A stretch of DNA of 64,000 bases from JBGSUZ01 sp964404895 (GCA_964404895.1 CAYOLV010000002.1:558001-622000), one strand, 5' to 3'; shown: positions 44,024 through 53,459, numbered from the stretch's first letter. Numbers and translations: made by a program. Notes: generated from the sequence alone by a model not told the origin.

Positions 44024-46544
44024 CGTCGTCACCGCCCTTAAGGTCTGGCCGAGTGTTAAAGGCTTTAAGGACATCCTCATAAACCAGTTCAATATTTACT
44101 AGCCCTACGTGATTGTTTAAGTCTTTCATGAGTACGTGATGATCTGGCATATTTCTGACCAGTTCAATATTTTCCTTTGTGTGTTCCAAATCTAGGAAAC
44201 TAAGGGCTGACTTTGCTTGATCTTCGTCTGGTGTTCGGTAAACAAACTTGAGCCCTATAAGATTTCTTGCCTCATTACTATAGCTAGTAGCATTTTGGTC
44301 AATCAGATGGATACCAGTATTTAGAGTTCTCCCTTGTCGTAAAATTTCTTCTACTAACTGCTTGCCTTCTGCAATTCGTTCAAGGAACCATTTTTCATCG
44401 AATCCAATGAATTTGAAAATTGTTCTGTCAACAAAGGCAAAATTTCTGATGATTGAAATCAGTGAAATTGCTATGCCCATTGAGGCAATTTCTTCTTTGG
44501 TATAATCCTTTCTGTCCTTCTTCTGATCAGGTAACACAAGACCTTGAATTTGTAATACTGTGATTGGCTTGTTCATCGAAATTGTATTCTTTGTAACGCC
44601 ATCTCCAAACAATAGAGATGAAATTTTCATAGCTCTTACATGTTTTAGATGCTTTTTCAACTTTCTAAACTCTGGGACTAATTCAGTATTTTCAGGATTC
44701 TCATGAGCTACATCACAATACTCAAAAGCCCTAGTCATACAAGGCATCTCATGATCACGTGCATAGGCACAAGATTCTGATATAGCAAGAGACATGTCAT
44801 CATCAGCACTTACACCCATAAGATAACTAAGAATGGATGAGGCCGTCTGATAAGCTTCTTTCTTGGCAATTTCTTTAGCTTTACCCGTTTTCCCGGCGAT
44901 GTCATACACCATAAATGGATCAAGAGCTCCCATAAATTCATCCGATCCATCAAGCTCAAGAGTCTCATAATATGGCTCTATCCAAGGCAACTCTAAATAC
45001 CACGGTATATTTTCTCTTTTTGGATCTATTATCAAAGCCTTACCACCAAATAGGACAGTAAACAAAGCAAAAAGCTTCATCAGTAAAGACTTCCCACCAC
45101 CTAAAGTCCCAATTGAGGCTATAGACGGAGATTTATCTAACTGTGAAGCTTTCCTAAGATCAACTGCAACAGGCTTGTTAAGGACGCCTGTGCTCCCTAT
45201 AATGCCTCCAATTTCATCTCCAATCTGCTCCGTGGCATTAAACATATAACCTGCAATGGTTTCTGTAGGTAGTTTATGAACAAAATTATTGCTCAGCTGC
45301 CGCGAACCTGGAAGCATTTCGTAGAAAAAATCTAATTGATCTTCAATAGGATAATGAATTTCAGCATCAAACTTTTTCATATACTGTTTTAATTCCTCTT
45401 GTCTACTTCTTAATACAGTTGAGTCTTGTGCAGACACACAAAGAATAAACTTGCTGAATGTAAATGAAAACCCGTTTTCAGCCACTTCATTCTCAATTTT
45501 TCTACCTTCGTGTTCAGCCTTATAATAGGCATCAGGAACGTCTGTTACTTTTGATGTATGTTCAATTTGGGAATCTACTTTTTGCTTTTGGTTTCTTACT
45601 GCTGTTTTTGTTTTATCACTATCCAGGAGTTTAATTCTGATACACCACTCCACCTGAAAATCTAAAGTCTTCAGATAGTAAATCCATTCACCACCTGGAA
45701 ACGGTAAATCATCAATAAAGGAAATCCCTGCAAATGATTGATAAGATGTACCTTTATCTGATTCAATTTCCAAGTATCTCTTATATGGATCTTGATGTAT
45801 ACGTCCATCAAATAAGGTCTGCATGTCCCGCTTTCGTGGAACAATAACTTTTTCGCCTCTTCTGATATGACTCTCAACACCTGGCCTCCAAGGAACTTCC
45901 TGTATTTGACCATTTTTATTGACCAGTTTCTTCGATCTTAAAACTGGGTCTCCTAAACCTCGTACAAAAGGTGTTCTGCTCAGCCATTCGCTATCATACT
46001 CGCTTACTTTCGCTACATATTGTTTGATTTTATTCAGAAGATCTTTTTCAGCTTCAAAGTATTCTTCTAATTGATTTAGCGGCAACTCGTCCGTTAGCCC
46101 AAATGCTTTAACAGCTTCAAAATAAACATCTTTAGCTAATACACTTATTTCTTTAAGTGCGCCCTTGCTAAGTAAAGATTTTCTCTTCAGCTTGATTAGA
46201 ACATAGGTAATAATTTCATTGTCTTCATCTCCTCTAAGCTCTATAAAATAATCAGCTAGACCATCTACATATGATTTAGCCATTTCTTTTAAAGGCCCGT
46301 GAAATGTCTTTTTAAGGATTTCTGTATTCTGTTTAACACTGGTGCTGTAAGGTTTTCCTAACATAACCATTTCTTCCGAACACTCAGAGATGAGCTGAAG
46401 AAATGTATTTGCCTCTCGCCATATGCCTATTTTCTTTTCTTCGGAAATGAAGTTATAAACTTCACTTTTCAATTTATAGACGGCCCATGCGCCGTCTGTT
46501 GTGAACAGTAGATTTCCAGTAAAATGATCTAATGGGATCTGCAT
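44007..46544 (-). CDS. VirB4-family conjugation ATPase
   Basis: 845 aa from the ATG at 46544, with AGGAGGTG upstream. It has an N-terminal TraC/VirB4 domain and then a RecA-like core with Walker A IGTLGGGKSLLMKLF near residue 480 and Walker B FKFIGFDEKWFL near residue 715. GRTLNTGIHLIDQNATSYSN is the arginine/sensor region. It energises T4SS assembly or DNA translocation. It is the best conserved marker of the conjugation module. Confidence 0.95.
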   Translation of the reverse strand: MQIPLDHFTGNLLFTTDGAWAVYKLKSEVYNFISEEKKIGIWREANTFLQLISECSEEMVMLGKPYSTSVKQNTEILKKTFHGPLKEMAKSYVDGLADYFIELRGDEDNEIITYVLIKLKRKSLLSKGALKEISVLAKDVYFEAVKAFGLTDELPLNQLEEYFEAEKDLLNKIKQYVAKVSEYDSEWLSRTPFVRGLGDPVLRSKKLVNKNGQIQEVPWRPGVESHIRRGEKVIVPRKRDMQTLFDGRIHQDPYKRYLEIESDKGTSYQSFAGISFIDDLPFPGGEWIYYLKTLDFQVEWCIRIKLLDSDKTKTAVRNQKQKVDSQIEHTSKVTDVPDAYYKAEHEGRKIENEVAENGFSFTFSKFILCVSAQDSTVLRSRQEELKQYMKKFDAEIHYPIEDQLDFFYEMLPGSRQLSNNFVHKLPTETIAGYMFNATEQIGDEIGGIIGSTGVLNKPVAVDLRKASQLDKSPSIASIGTLGGGKSLLMKLFALFTVLFGGKALIIDPKRENIPWYLELPWIEPYYETLELDGSDEFMGALDPFMVYDIAGKTGKAKEIAKKEAYQTASSILSYLMGVSADDDMSLAISESCAYARDHEMPCMTRAFEYCDVAHENPENTELVPEFRKLKKHLKHVRAMKISSLLFGDGVTKNTISMNKPITVLQIQGLVLPDQKKDRKDYTKEEIASMGIAISLISIIRNFAFVDRTIFKFIGFDEKWFLERIAEGKQLVEEILRQGRTLNTGIHLIDQNATSYSNEARNLIGLKFVYRTPDEDQAKSALSFLDLEHTKENIELVRNMPDHHVLMKDLNNHVGLVNIELVYEDVLKAFNTRPDLKGGDDDEEIA

Positions 46545-46553
46545 GGGCACCTC

Positions 46554-47015
46554 CTAGTTTTTTATTTCTATCAATGTGGCTTTCGAATCCGTTTCTTCAA
46601 AAACGCTTTTAGTATCCGTTATTCTTACATGTGCCACTTTTTTTAGCTTTTGTGTGACTCTCCGCTTTCTTCTTAACGGTTGTAAGTATTCATAATCTCT
46701 GGGGGTAAAGACGAGAAACTTGAACATATCTGCAAAATACTTGTAGGGCAGTTTACCATCGATTTTAACGGTTGATAAGAGTTTCATAATTCCGACAGGT
46801 AGCACAATGAAGAAAACTATTGGGTGCCCTAAATAGGGCACCTCTCTAATCAGATTTAATATTGGTATTTTGTTGATTACAATAACAATTAATTCTCCTA
46901 TGGCATAATACGATACTACCTTTGGGCTTAATGGAATAAGTAATTTCCAACCTTCCAAATGGTATAGCATAGTCTCCATACTCCAAAACTTTGAGTATGT
47001 TTTAAGTATTGGCAT
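46554..47015 (-). CDS. TcpE-like conjugation membrane protein
   Basis: 153 aa with two or three membrane helices (YAIGELIVIVINKIPIL; GHPIVFFIVLPVGIMKLL), then a basic tail with KYFADMFKFLVFTPRDYEYL and QPLRRKRRVTQ, which resembles the TcpE/ConD family. Excellent AGGAGG site. It lies between TcpD-like and VirB4 as in related ICEs. Confidence 0.82.
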   Translation of the reverse strand: MPILKTYSKFWSMETMLYHLEGWKLLIPLSPKVVSYYAIGELIVIVINKIPILNLIREVPYLGHPIVFFIVLPVGIMKLLSTVKIDGKLPYKYFADMFKFLVFTPRDYEYLQPLRRKRRVTQKLKKVAHVRITDTKSVFEETDSKATLIEIKN

Positions 47016-47024
47016 AGAAACCTC

Positions 47025-47285
47025 CTAACTAAATAGGTTCATGATAAGTGTTCCTAAATCTTTTAGTTTATCAACGCCATCAAGAATGTATAGTATTATG
47101 GCAGCCACTACTATATATGCAATGAGTTCTGCCCAACTTTTTTTTGCTAAGGATTTTACGGCATTATATCCTATGATTACAAAAGCAATCATCATCAATA
47201 TATCCATAGCATTTTCTTTAAAATTCTTTGCATAATTGATTTCAGCTGCCAAACCATAATAAGTAACTGCTAACGCATTAAACAT
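47025..47285 (-). CDS. TcpD-like small membrane protein
   Basis: 86 aa with two hydrophobic segments (AMDILMMIAFVIIGYNAV; LIAYIVVAAIILYILDGV). Its position between TcpC- and TcpE-like genes fits TcpD of Gram-positive T4SS. There is no enzymatic motif. Confidence 0.7.
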   Translation of the reverse strand: MFNALAVTYYGLAAEINYAKNFKENAMDILMMIAFVIIGYNAVKSLAKKSWAELIAYIVVAAIILYILDGVDKLKDLGTLIMNLFS

Positions 47286-47287
47286 TT

Positions 47288-48259
47288 TTACTCCTCCGTT
47301 TCTTCAATAACTTCTTTGTATTTTTCAAACTCCACACACTTGGATCCGACAAACTCCACTTTCCATTTTTCTTTTTTTACAAGCTTCATTTCAAAGTGCA
47401 TCGGCATGCCAACCTCATTGTAAAAAGCTATGCAGTCTAGTTTTACCAGTGCTGTTTTTCCATCTGGTTTATAGACTCTACTGTTTTCAATGTTTCCATA
47501 TTTGACTTTTCCCTTTAATCCCTCAAGTTTAAGGTCAGTAAAGTAACCCACATCATTGCTATTACCTTCAAAATACGCTTTCAGGAAAGACTCTGTATCT
47601 GTCATAATTTCTTCAGCGGGTTCACCTGTAATTTCTTTCAAGTTCAGATTCGTCCATGTTTCTTCAGCTTTACTTGATGTTGGAACAATTTGCGGTTGCT
47701 CGTTTATAAGATAAACGCCAGCAGAACCAAACACAGGTACTTCAAAGGTAACTGTGTCAAACTTTCTAACATCAGGGTCACCCTCTTTGGCTGCAATAAA
47801 ATAAGAGCTCAGATATACTCTGGCTCTCACAACTGTTTGATCTTTGTTGATCCTTATTAATTTTTCAGGATAAACACCAACAACTTCCTGAAGATTTAAT
47901 TTCGATGAAATCGCTAACTTCAAATCTAACGTTGAGTACTGACTCAAATCACGCTCAACGCCATCTAGTGTTAAGTAATCTTTTAAAAACTGCTCTGCAA
48001 AACTATAATAGCCTTGCTGATCCACATACTTGCTAGGATCCATAAAGAATTCATCAATCTTAGCAGCTTGTGCCTTAACCTCTCTTGCTTCTGGGTTGGT
48101 CAGATAAGTAATGCTCAAAACCATAAAAACAAGAATTAATCCTAAAAAAAGTGATCTTAAAGCCTTAAGTTTTACCGCTGGGTCTTTTGTTATTTTAGGC
48201 TCTTCAATTTTCTTTTTTCGACTAAAACTGAGCTTGGTACCGGATAATTTCACACCCAT
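47288..48259 (-). CDS. TcpC/VirB8-like conjugal transfer protein
   Basis: 323 aa. A basic cytoplasmic N-terminus and one membrane helix (ALRSLFLGLILVFMVLSITY) are followed by two NTF2-like domains (about residues 90-200 and 210-320), the topology of TcpC from pCW3 and Orf13 of Tn916. FAEQFLKDYLTLDGVERD and DTESFLKAYFEGNSNDVGYF open the two domains. It should form the periplasm-side core of the channel. Confidence 0.88.
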   Translation of the reverse strand: MGVKLSGTKLSFSRKKKIEEPKITKDPAVKLKALRSLFLGLILVFMVLSITYLTNPEAREVKAQAAKIDEFFMDPSKYVDQQGYYSFAEQFLKDYLTLDGVERDLSQYSTLDLKLAISSKLNLQEVVGVYPEKLIRINKDQTVVRARVYLSSYFIAAKEGDPDVRKFDTVTFEVPVFGSAGVYLINEQPQIVPTSSKAEETWTNLNLKEITGEPAEEIMTDTESFLKAYFEGNSNDVGYFTDLKLEGLKGKVKYGNIENSRVYKPDGKTALVKLDCIAFYNEVGMPMHFEMKLVKKEKWKVEFVGSKCVEFEKYKEVIEETEE

Positions 48260-48272
48260 TCCCTTCTCCTTT

Positions 48273-50381
48273 CTAAATTATTTCAATCCTTTTGCGATTA
48301 CTCTCTCTACCACCTCCTTCAACACTATTATCACAATGATCAGGATCGGAATCATCTCCACTGTCATCTTCATCGGCATCTTCTAATTCCTCTCCTTCTT
48401 CAAAATCTTCTTCAGGTTCTGGTTCTCCAATTTGATTGGTCAGCCAATCGTCATCTACTGCTTCCCCTTCTGTTGGATCAATAGATTCAAAATCGTCTTC
48501 GTAAATTGCTTTACGAACAGGTCTTTGCTTCACTTGACGTTCTTTATCTTCCTGATTTTTTCCTAAGTCATAAACTAGGCATTGGCCTTTTACATAGTTG
48601 CCAGGCTTAATATTTTCTTCTTGGAAGTAATATGCCTGAAAAATTTCAACTTCAGCACCAAGAGAGAACATAAAACGTCCTTGTATATCCGGGATTCTAG
48701 TTGCATCTGGCGTTCCCAAAATCATTATTGAGGGTTGAATATCTATCATCCGTCCACAAATTCTTGCTGAAAGGTTATTTTTAATTTGACCCTGTAAAAC
48801 GTTAGAATCAGGTCTTTGTGTTCCAAGAATTAGGTGTACTCCTGTTGCTCTTGCTAATCGTGCTATTTTACTAATTTGATTATCCAATCGTTCAATCTGA
48901 GCAACTTCGGCTTTAGTTGATGCACCTGAAAGCATTTCTGCAATTTCATCTACGATAACAATTATTCTGCACAGTTCCTCTTCTGGATACATCTTATTAA
49001 ACTTGGCAATTTTTTTGATGTTCTTTCCTTTCTTTTGTTTAAATAAATCCAAGCGTGCTTCATACTCTAAAATAACCTTTTCAAGTACTTGTATTGCTCG
49101 TTCTCTTTCAAAAACAACTTCATGAAAATCAGAAAACATATCTAGCTCAATTCCGCCTTTAAAATCAAACGGAATAATCAAAGCTCCTTTTTTTATTAGT
49201 TGCCAAGTTAAACAATTTGATAGCACTGATTTTCCAAAGTTCGTAACGCCACCAATTAGTACGTGAGGCAGTTTATTTAAGTCAAGTGTAACCTTTCCAA
49301 GTAAACCTTCCCCTAAAACTAAAACACCCTCTTCTTCATTAATATTGCTGTCATTCCAACTATAAGTTTCTTCAAGATCATCTTTTAGATCCAGTGTGTA
49401 TAGTTTATAAATTTGCTTGTCTTTCTTTTCCTGCTCAATCTTAACTACAAGTCTATTTAAAACATTTTCCATAAGGAATTTAACCGCTTGCCAGTTTGTA
49501 ATTTCTGTACCAGTGGACCTAAACTTGAGAACCTCAACATCTTTCCCATTAATTTGCTTAACTTCAGTGTCTAAATACTGAGGGTAATTTTTAATAGACT
49601 CTTTTTTACCAAAGTGGTTTATTTCTCTTGACCCTTTACCTACCAAGCCTATTTTTTCAAATACCTGATCGTACTCAATTTCCTTCATATATTTTTCATC
49701 TAGCTCTTTTTTATACTCTGGAGATACCGTCACCATTTTAACTACATTTAGATTGTTTCCGCTATTTGTCAGCTGATAAAGAGGCTCATCAAAGGCAGCT
49801 TCTAAATCTGCCCGCTTTGACTCCCATACTTGGAGAGGCTGACCATTTGTTTTGAAGAGTCGGACAGTAATATTGGCATTGGGTTTGTGGCAACCAATCA
49901 ACTCTGGCGTAACGGTAAGTCTGCGTTTAGTTCCAAACTCATCAACTACATATTTTTCAAGTTGCTTTACCATGCCAATCAGTTGAAACTTGTCAGTAAA
50001 CTGTCTTGCTTCCTCAAATTTCTTGTCTCCAACTGCCATCAAATAGCCGTATGGTATTAGAGCCACTGCTAAAAATCTGTAAGTTTTAACGGAAGCGATT
50101 ATATTCTGAAATCCTTTTCTATTTAAAACTTCATTAACCTGGCTTTTTTTCACTAAAAAAGCAGCTATCTCAGGCGCTTTCCACCAGATAGCTGCTATTG
50201 ATCCGACAACAAACGCCAAGATCATCATTCTCTTTTTTAGTTCTTTTTTACTAATGTGTCGAAACTCCATGAAGTATTTGAGCGAATACTTGAAAGTCTC
50301 AGCAGACTTCTTGCCTAGCGATTGACCAGCTGAGCCAATCTCATTTATGGCGCTGTTTATGCTTTTTTCTAGTTCATTCAT
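48273..50381 (-). CDS. FtsK/SpoIIIE-type coupling ATPase (TcpA/Orf21-like)
   Basis: 702 aa. Two N-terminal membrane helices (MILAFVVGSIAAIWW and an adjacent hydrophobic segment) come before a cytoplasmic FtsK motor with Walker A GGVTNFGKSVLSN near residue 380 and Walker B RIIVIVDEIAEML. LGTQRPDSNVLQGQIKNNLS is characteristic. The last 60 residues are acidic. It acts as the coupling protein delivering DNA to the T4SS. RBS AAAGGAG. Confidence 0.93.
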   Translation of the reverse strand: MNELEKSINSAINEIGSAGQSLGKKSAETFKYSLKYFMEFRHISKKELKKRMMILAFVVGSIAAIWWKAPEIAAFLVKKSQVNEVLNRKGFQNIIASVKTYRFLAVALIPYGYLMAVGDKKFEEARQFTDKFQLIGMVKQLEKYVVDEFGTKRRLTVTPELIGCHKPNANITVRLFKTNGQPLQVWESKRADLEAAFDEPLYQLTNSGNNLNVVKMVTVSPEYKKELDEKYMKEIEYDQVFEKIGLVGKGSREINHFGKKESIKNYPQYLDTEVKQINGKDVEVLKFRSTGTEITNWQAVKFLMENVLNRLVVKIEQEKKDKQIYKLYTLDLKDDLEETYSWNDSNINEEEGVLVLGEGLLGKVTLDLNKLPHVLIGGVTNFGKSVLSNCLTWQLIKKGALIIPFDFKGGIELDMFSDFHEVVFERERAIQVLEKVILEYEARLDLFKQKKGKNIKKIAKFNKMYPEEELCRIIVIVDEIAEMLSGASTKAEVAQIERLDNQISKIARLARATGVHLILGTQRPDSNVLQGQIKNNLSARICGRMIDIQPSIMILGTPDATRIPDIQGRFMFSLGAEVEIFQAYYFQEENIKPGNYVKGQCLVYDLGKNQEDKERQVKQRPVRKAIYEDDFESIDPTEGEAVDDDWLTNQIGEPEPEEDFEEGEELEDADEDDSGDDSDPDHCDNSVEGGGRESNRKRIEII

Positions 50382-50593
50382 TTGGTCACTCCTTTTGCAA
50401 TAATTAGCTTGCTATAAAATGACATTCCTCCACCAATTTTCCCGTTTAATTGTGTGCCTTTTTCAAACAAATTGACCTTAATTCCACAATCGCAATTTCT
50501 TATATGGATTGCTCCAATATTATCATCCGATATCAGTCCCCTTTTGACTCCATTATTTAATTGCATTTGTCTTGCTACTTCTTTACTCAACAT
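50378..50593 (-). CDS. Hypothetical 71-aa protein
   Basis: Not recognised. The chosen ATG at 50593 has AAAAGGAG at 9 nt. The product has an N-terminal amphipathic helix (SKEVARQMQLNNGVKRGL) and a C-rich turn (NCDCGIKVNLF). The stop overlaps the FtsK start by 4 nt, indicating coupling to the transfer operon. Confidence 0.6.
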   Translation of the reverse strand: MLSKEVARQMQLNNGVKRGLISDDNIGAIHIRNCDCGIKVNLFEKGTQLNGKIGGGMSFYSKLIIAKGVTK

Positions 50594-50622
50594 TTTCTGC
50601 ATCTCCTTTTCTACGATCAGGG

Positions 50623-51120
50623 CTATTCCCCCATAATTGCTATTGGCAAGCACTTCTGAAATAGCTCACTCATTTTTATATCGTTCTGCTTCGCTAAATC
50701 AACAGCTAATACACAGACGTTTCCAGGTTGACTTGCACCAATTTCTTCTGAAAAATACTCAAGTATATGAAAGTACTCTCTATTTTCATAGCAATAATCG
50801 GGATGTGATGTGTTCCCATTTACTTCTTCAAGAGCTTCTTGTCTCCCTGCACCATCCCACGCCTTAATATAACGACCCGCTATTTTAAATCGTGCATTCA
50901 CACTCCCCATGTTCGACCCTATAGCAGAACGCCAACTTGATCTTTGCCATGTATAATCTCGCTCCTCTTCATCGCACAAGATTTTAAAAACTTCGTCAGT
51001 CACTTCATAGACTCTCATTTCTTTTCTACTGTATCCAAGGCCTATCCATGTACACTTTGGTTTAATATTAAGTCTATTAAACTCATCTTCAGGATTTCCC
51101 CACACTAATATTTCAACCAT
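50623..51120 (-). CDS. Hypothetical 165-aa accessory protein
   Basis: Not recognised. A soluble alpha/beta protein with several Trp residues (TWIGLGYSRKEMRVYEVTDE; DYTWQRSSWRSAIGSNMGSV) and Cys residues spread through the chain. It overlaps the next upstream gene by 1 nt (stop/start), and its start has AGGTGG. Its place ahead of the coupling protein suggests a transfer-linked role, but no function can be assigned. Confidence 0.7.
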   Translation of the reverse strand: MVEILVWGNPEDEFNRLNIKPKCTWIGLGYSRKEMRVYEVTDEVFKILCDEEERDYTWQRSSWRSAIGSNMGSVNARFKIAGRYIKAWDGAGRQEALEEVNGNTSHPDYCYENREYFHILEYFSEEIGASQPGNVCVLAVDLAKQNDIKMSELFQKCLPIAIMGE

Positions 51121-51335
51121 TATTTGCCACCTTTCTCACAAACGTAATTGTCATATGCCCTATTAAGTTCGTCTTTAATTTCATCGTGCTCAAGAGGACG
51201 TCCACATTTGCATACATATTTTTTAATAGAAGCATCATATTTCCAATGACGGTAGTCTCCACATCCTGGACAGATTAATGGGGAACCAATATCATCTAAA
51301 TTATCAACTTTCTCAATATCTTCTTTCTCCACCAT
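51120..51335 (-). CDS. Small zinc-ribbon protein
   Basis: 71 aa with two CxxC/CxC pairs: CPGCGDYRHW and YVCKCGRPLEH. This is a classic zinc ribbon. It is translationally coupled to the downstream 165-aa gene (1-nt overlap). The role is unknown. Confidence 0.7.
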   Translation of the reverse strand: MVEKEDIEKVDNLDDIGSPLICPGCGDYRHWKYDASIKKYVCKCGRPLEHDEIKDELNRAYDNYVCEKGGK

Positions 51336-51342
51336 TCTCTTT

Positions 51343-51909
51343 TCACTCTCCTATTCCTAATTCATTTGACTTAAAGTCACTTATGACTTCAGTAATAATC
51401 AATTGATCATTATCATTCCTTAATTCAATCCCATACCTTTTTAAATATTTAATCATACTACCTGTTGTCCATCGTTTTAAGAAAGAGTCAATTGTAAGCA
51501 TTCTTTCGTCAAATGTTAATGCCGAGCTCTTATAATTTCGGCTCGACTTTCTTACGATTTTTAGGGCTTCCCGTTTACCAAATGTGATTACCCCCACTTT
51601 ATTTCTGAAGCTATCTAACTGATTTGTATCCTTGAGTTTCTCGTATAGCTCAACTGGCATAACATAATAGTTATAGTCACCAGAAAAATTGTGACCATTT
51701 TTAGACTTAAAATCTAGTTCTGTTACTTTAATTTCATAGCAGATTATTTCAGGTAAAATTGTGTTCTTAAAATCAATGGTCACAAAATCAACTATTCCAT
51801 CTTTGGCAGAAGATCCAATTTCTACTTCAAGGCAAAAACGTCTGCATTCTTCTATAGCTCTCTTAATTAGTTTCTTCTCAGCAATTTGAGTCATTTCACT
51901 CTTAGCCAT
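51343..51909 (-). CDS. MmcB-like PD-(D/E)xK nuclease-fold protein
   Basis: 188 aa from the ATG at 51909, with GGAGATA upstream. The segment KDGIVDFVTIDF followed by PEIICYEIKVTELDFKSKNG gives the D...ExK arrangement of the restriction-endonuclease fold and resembles MmcB family DNA-repair proteins. The C-terminal 60 residues form a winged-helix-like extension. It may process element DNA or act against competitors; both are inference. Confidence 0.7.
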   Translation of the reverse strand: MAKSEMTQIAEKKLIKRAIEECRRFCLEVEIGSSAKDGIVDFVTIDFKNTILPEIICYEIKVTELDFKSKNGHNFSGDYNYYVMPVELYEKLKDTNQLDSFRNKVGVITFGKREALKIVRKSSRNYKSSALTFDERMLTIDSFLKRWTTGSMIKYLKRYGIELRNDNDQLIITEVISDFKSNELGIGE

Positions 51910-51983
51910 GGCAATTATCTCCATTCGATTCTAATTTTGATTTAAAGAAGCTGCCTTATAACAAATGTAGCTTCTAAAAATTT

Positions 51984-52412
51984 TCAGTCTTTTTCATAAT
52001 ACTTCATACTATTTCGATCATATTTGACTCCACCGCCAATATGCTCAACTAGCAAACTCAGTCCGATTTCATCTGTACTGTCACCATGGCTATAACACGC
52101 ATTATTAGCAAGTCTGTAGCTTTCAATATCAAGAATCAGTTCTGATAGAGCACTTTTAGTTTTTGTAAGTAGAACCGATGCATGCATCCAATCTCCATTT
52201 GAATAATGCTCAGTTTCATAAAAAAGCCATTTTTCGGATAGGTTATTAAGAAGCTCAACAACATCCCCTCCACAAAGGTCACCTTTATATAAATTTTTAG
52301 TAGAATTACATTTCGGACATATTGGAATTGTTGGTAATTCTGATGTTAACGCCATTTCCACGTTATTGCATTTGGGACACATCAAATTCTTAATTTTGAT
52401 TCCTGAATTCAT
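51984..52412 (-). CDS. Zinc-finger hypothetical protein
   Basis: 142 aa, start after AAGGAGGT. Two CPKC pairs lie near residues 11 and 32 (MCPKCNNVEMAL; ICPKCNSTKNLY). The rest is helical (DVVELLNNLSEKWLFYETEH). No family was recognised. Confidence 0.65.
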   Translation of the reverse strand: MNSGIKIKNLMCPKCNNVEMALTSELPTIPICPKCNSTKNLYKGDLCGGDVVELLNNLSEKWLFYETEHYSNGDWMHASVLLTKTKSALSELILDIESYRLANNACYSHGDSTDEIGLSLLVEHIGGGVKYDRNSMKYYEKD

Positions 52413-52423
52413 ACTAAACCTCC

Positions 52424-52936
52424 TTAGCTCAAACTTAATTGTAAACGCTCGTTATATTCATCAATTGCCTTATGATATTCCCATGCCTTTATCTCATTGA
52501 ATCCTTCTGGAATCCTTTCTTCGTTTATCTTAATGCCGTTATTATTAACTTGATAGTAGCCATATAATTGATTATCAATCTTTACAATATTACTGCTCAT
52601 CTCGCCAGTATACGTCGGCAAATAGTTCCACATTTGAGGACGCCTTGGTCTATCGATATTTTTCTCAGCCATCAGTTCTCTCCATCTTTTGCTCTCTTTT
52701 GAATTTCTTTTAAAGTCTGTACTACTGCCTTTCATTAAACTTGCTTCAAATCGTTTAATATCGTCTTCTGATAGTCTGACACGCAGGCGATCTGTAACCG
52801 CAGCGTACTCATTAGATTCGATTTCTAACTCTTCTGATATCTGTCTAAATGCCTCTCGTAATAATTTTTCGTTTTTCTCGAAAAGCTCATATGCTTCAAT
52901 GACCTTTTTGTTGCTAATTTTGAAGTACATTTCCAT
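52424..52936 (-). CDS. Hypothetical 170-aa protein
   Basis: Not recognised. GAGGAGG site. The N-terminal 90 residues are coiled-coil-like with many Glu and Lys (AYELFEKNEKLLREAFRQIS). The C-terminal half contains RPQMWNYLPTYTGEMSSNIV. It is part of the accessory operon. Confidence 0.65.
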   Translation of the reverse strand: MEMYFKISNKKVIEAYELFEKNEKLLREAFRQISEELEIESNEYAAVTDRLRVRLSEDDIKRFEASLMKGSSTDFKRNSKESKRWRELMAEKNIDRPRRPQMWNYLPTYTGEMSSNIVKIDNQLYGYYQVNNNGIKINEERIPEGFNEIKAWEYHKAIDEYNERLQLSLS

Positions 52937-53010
52937 CTTCGTTCCTCCTCAAAAATTATCAAAATTAAAGAGAAGCTGCACCTATAAGGATGTAGCTTCT
53001 CTTACACTAA

Positions 53011-53235
53011 TTATTTATTTCTAATTTTTTTGAACCCTTTTTCGAACTTCTGAACGCCAACGTCTGAAATTATTAATGTACTCCCAAATAATTTGAAATC
53101 TACACCCTCAATAAAAGCTTCAGGAAAAGAATTTTTCCCTCTCACTATTCTTGAAATATATTCATAGCTGACTCCAAATGTTTCACCAACAGTTCTTGAA
53201 TCATAAATTCGATCGAAAACATTGTCTTTAGCCAA
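53011..53235 (-). CDS. Small HTH DNA-binding protein
   Basis: 74 aa, TTG start with GGGGTGATA inside the end of the preceding TM gene. The HTH is visible in SRTVGETFGVSYEYISRIVR. The remaining residues have an excisionase-like basic tail (KFEKGFKKIRNK). It may be an excisionase/AlpA-like factor or a local regulator. Confidence 0.65.
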   Translation of the reverse strand: MAKDNVFDRIYDSRTVGETFGVSYEYISRIVRGKNSFPEAFIEGVDFKLFGSTLIISDVGVQKFEKGFKKIRNK

Positions 53236-53241
53236 TTAATA

Positions 53242-53409
53242 TCACCCCGCAATCAGAAGACCAATATCAACCAAAGCAATTACAATCAGGCAGATATAAA
53301 ATGCTACAAATAAATAATTTTTGCTCTTCCATTTTTCAGTTACATGACGACCCGAAAACCAAATCATAAAGAACATTGGTGCAAGTGCTGCTGATAATAC
53401 TATTTTCAT
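53242..53409 (-). CDS. 55-aa two-helix membrane protein
   Basis: ATG at 53409, stop at 53242. The first hydrophobic segment is VLSAALAPMFFMIWF, then GRHVTEKWKSKNY, then FVAFYICLIVIALVDIGLLI. It is short enough to have been missed by gene callers. It is coupled to the downstream HTH gene, whose ribosome site lies at its stop. The function is unknown. Confidence 0.55.
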   Translation of the reverse strand: MKIVLSAALAPMFFMIWFSGRHVTEKWKSKNYLFVAFYICLIVIALVDIGLLIAG

Positions 53410-53419
53410 AATAAACGTG

Positions 53420-53425
53420 GTATAA
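53420..53425 (+). promoter_or_regulatory. Plus-strand extended -10 antisense to the 39-aa gene
   Basis: TGGTATAAT points rightward into the end of the 39-aa minus-strand gene. A transcript from it would run antisense to that gene's mRNA. No good -35 is visible; extended -10 promoters can do without one. Confidence 0.4.
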
Positions 53426-53433
53426 TGAGTAAA

Positions 53434-53456
53434 AGGTTAGGGGGTTTCCCCCCCTG
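53434..53456 (-). terminator. Terminator after the 39-aa gene
   Basis: GGGGGGGAAACCCCC hairpin followed by TAACCTTTT on the minus strand, immediately after the stop. Confidence 0.7.
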
Positions 53457-53459
53457 TCC

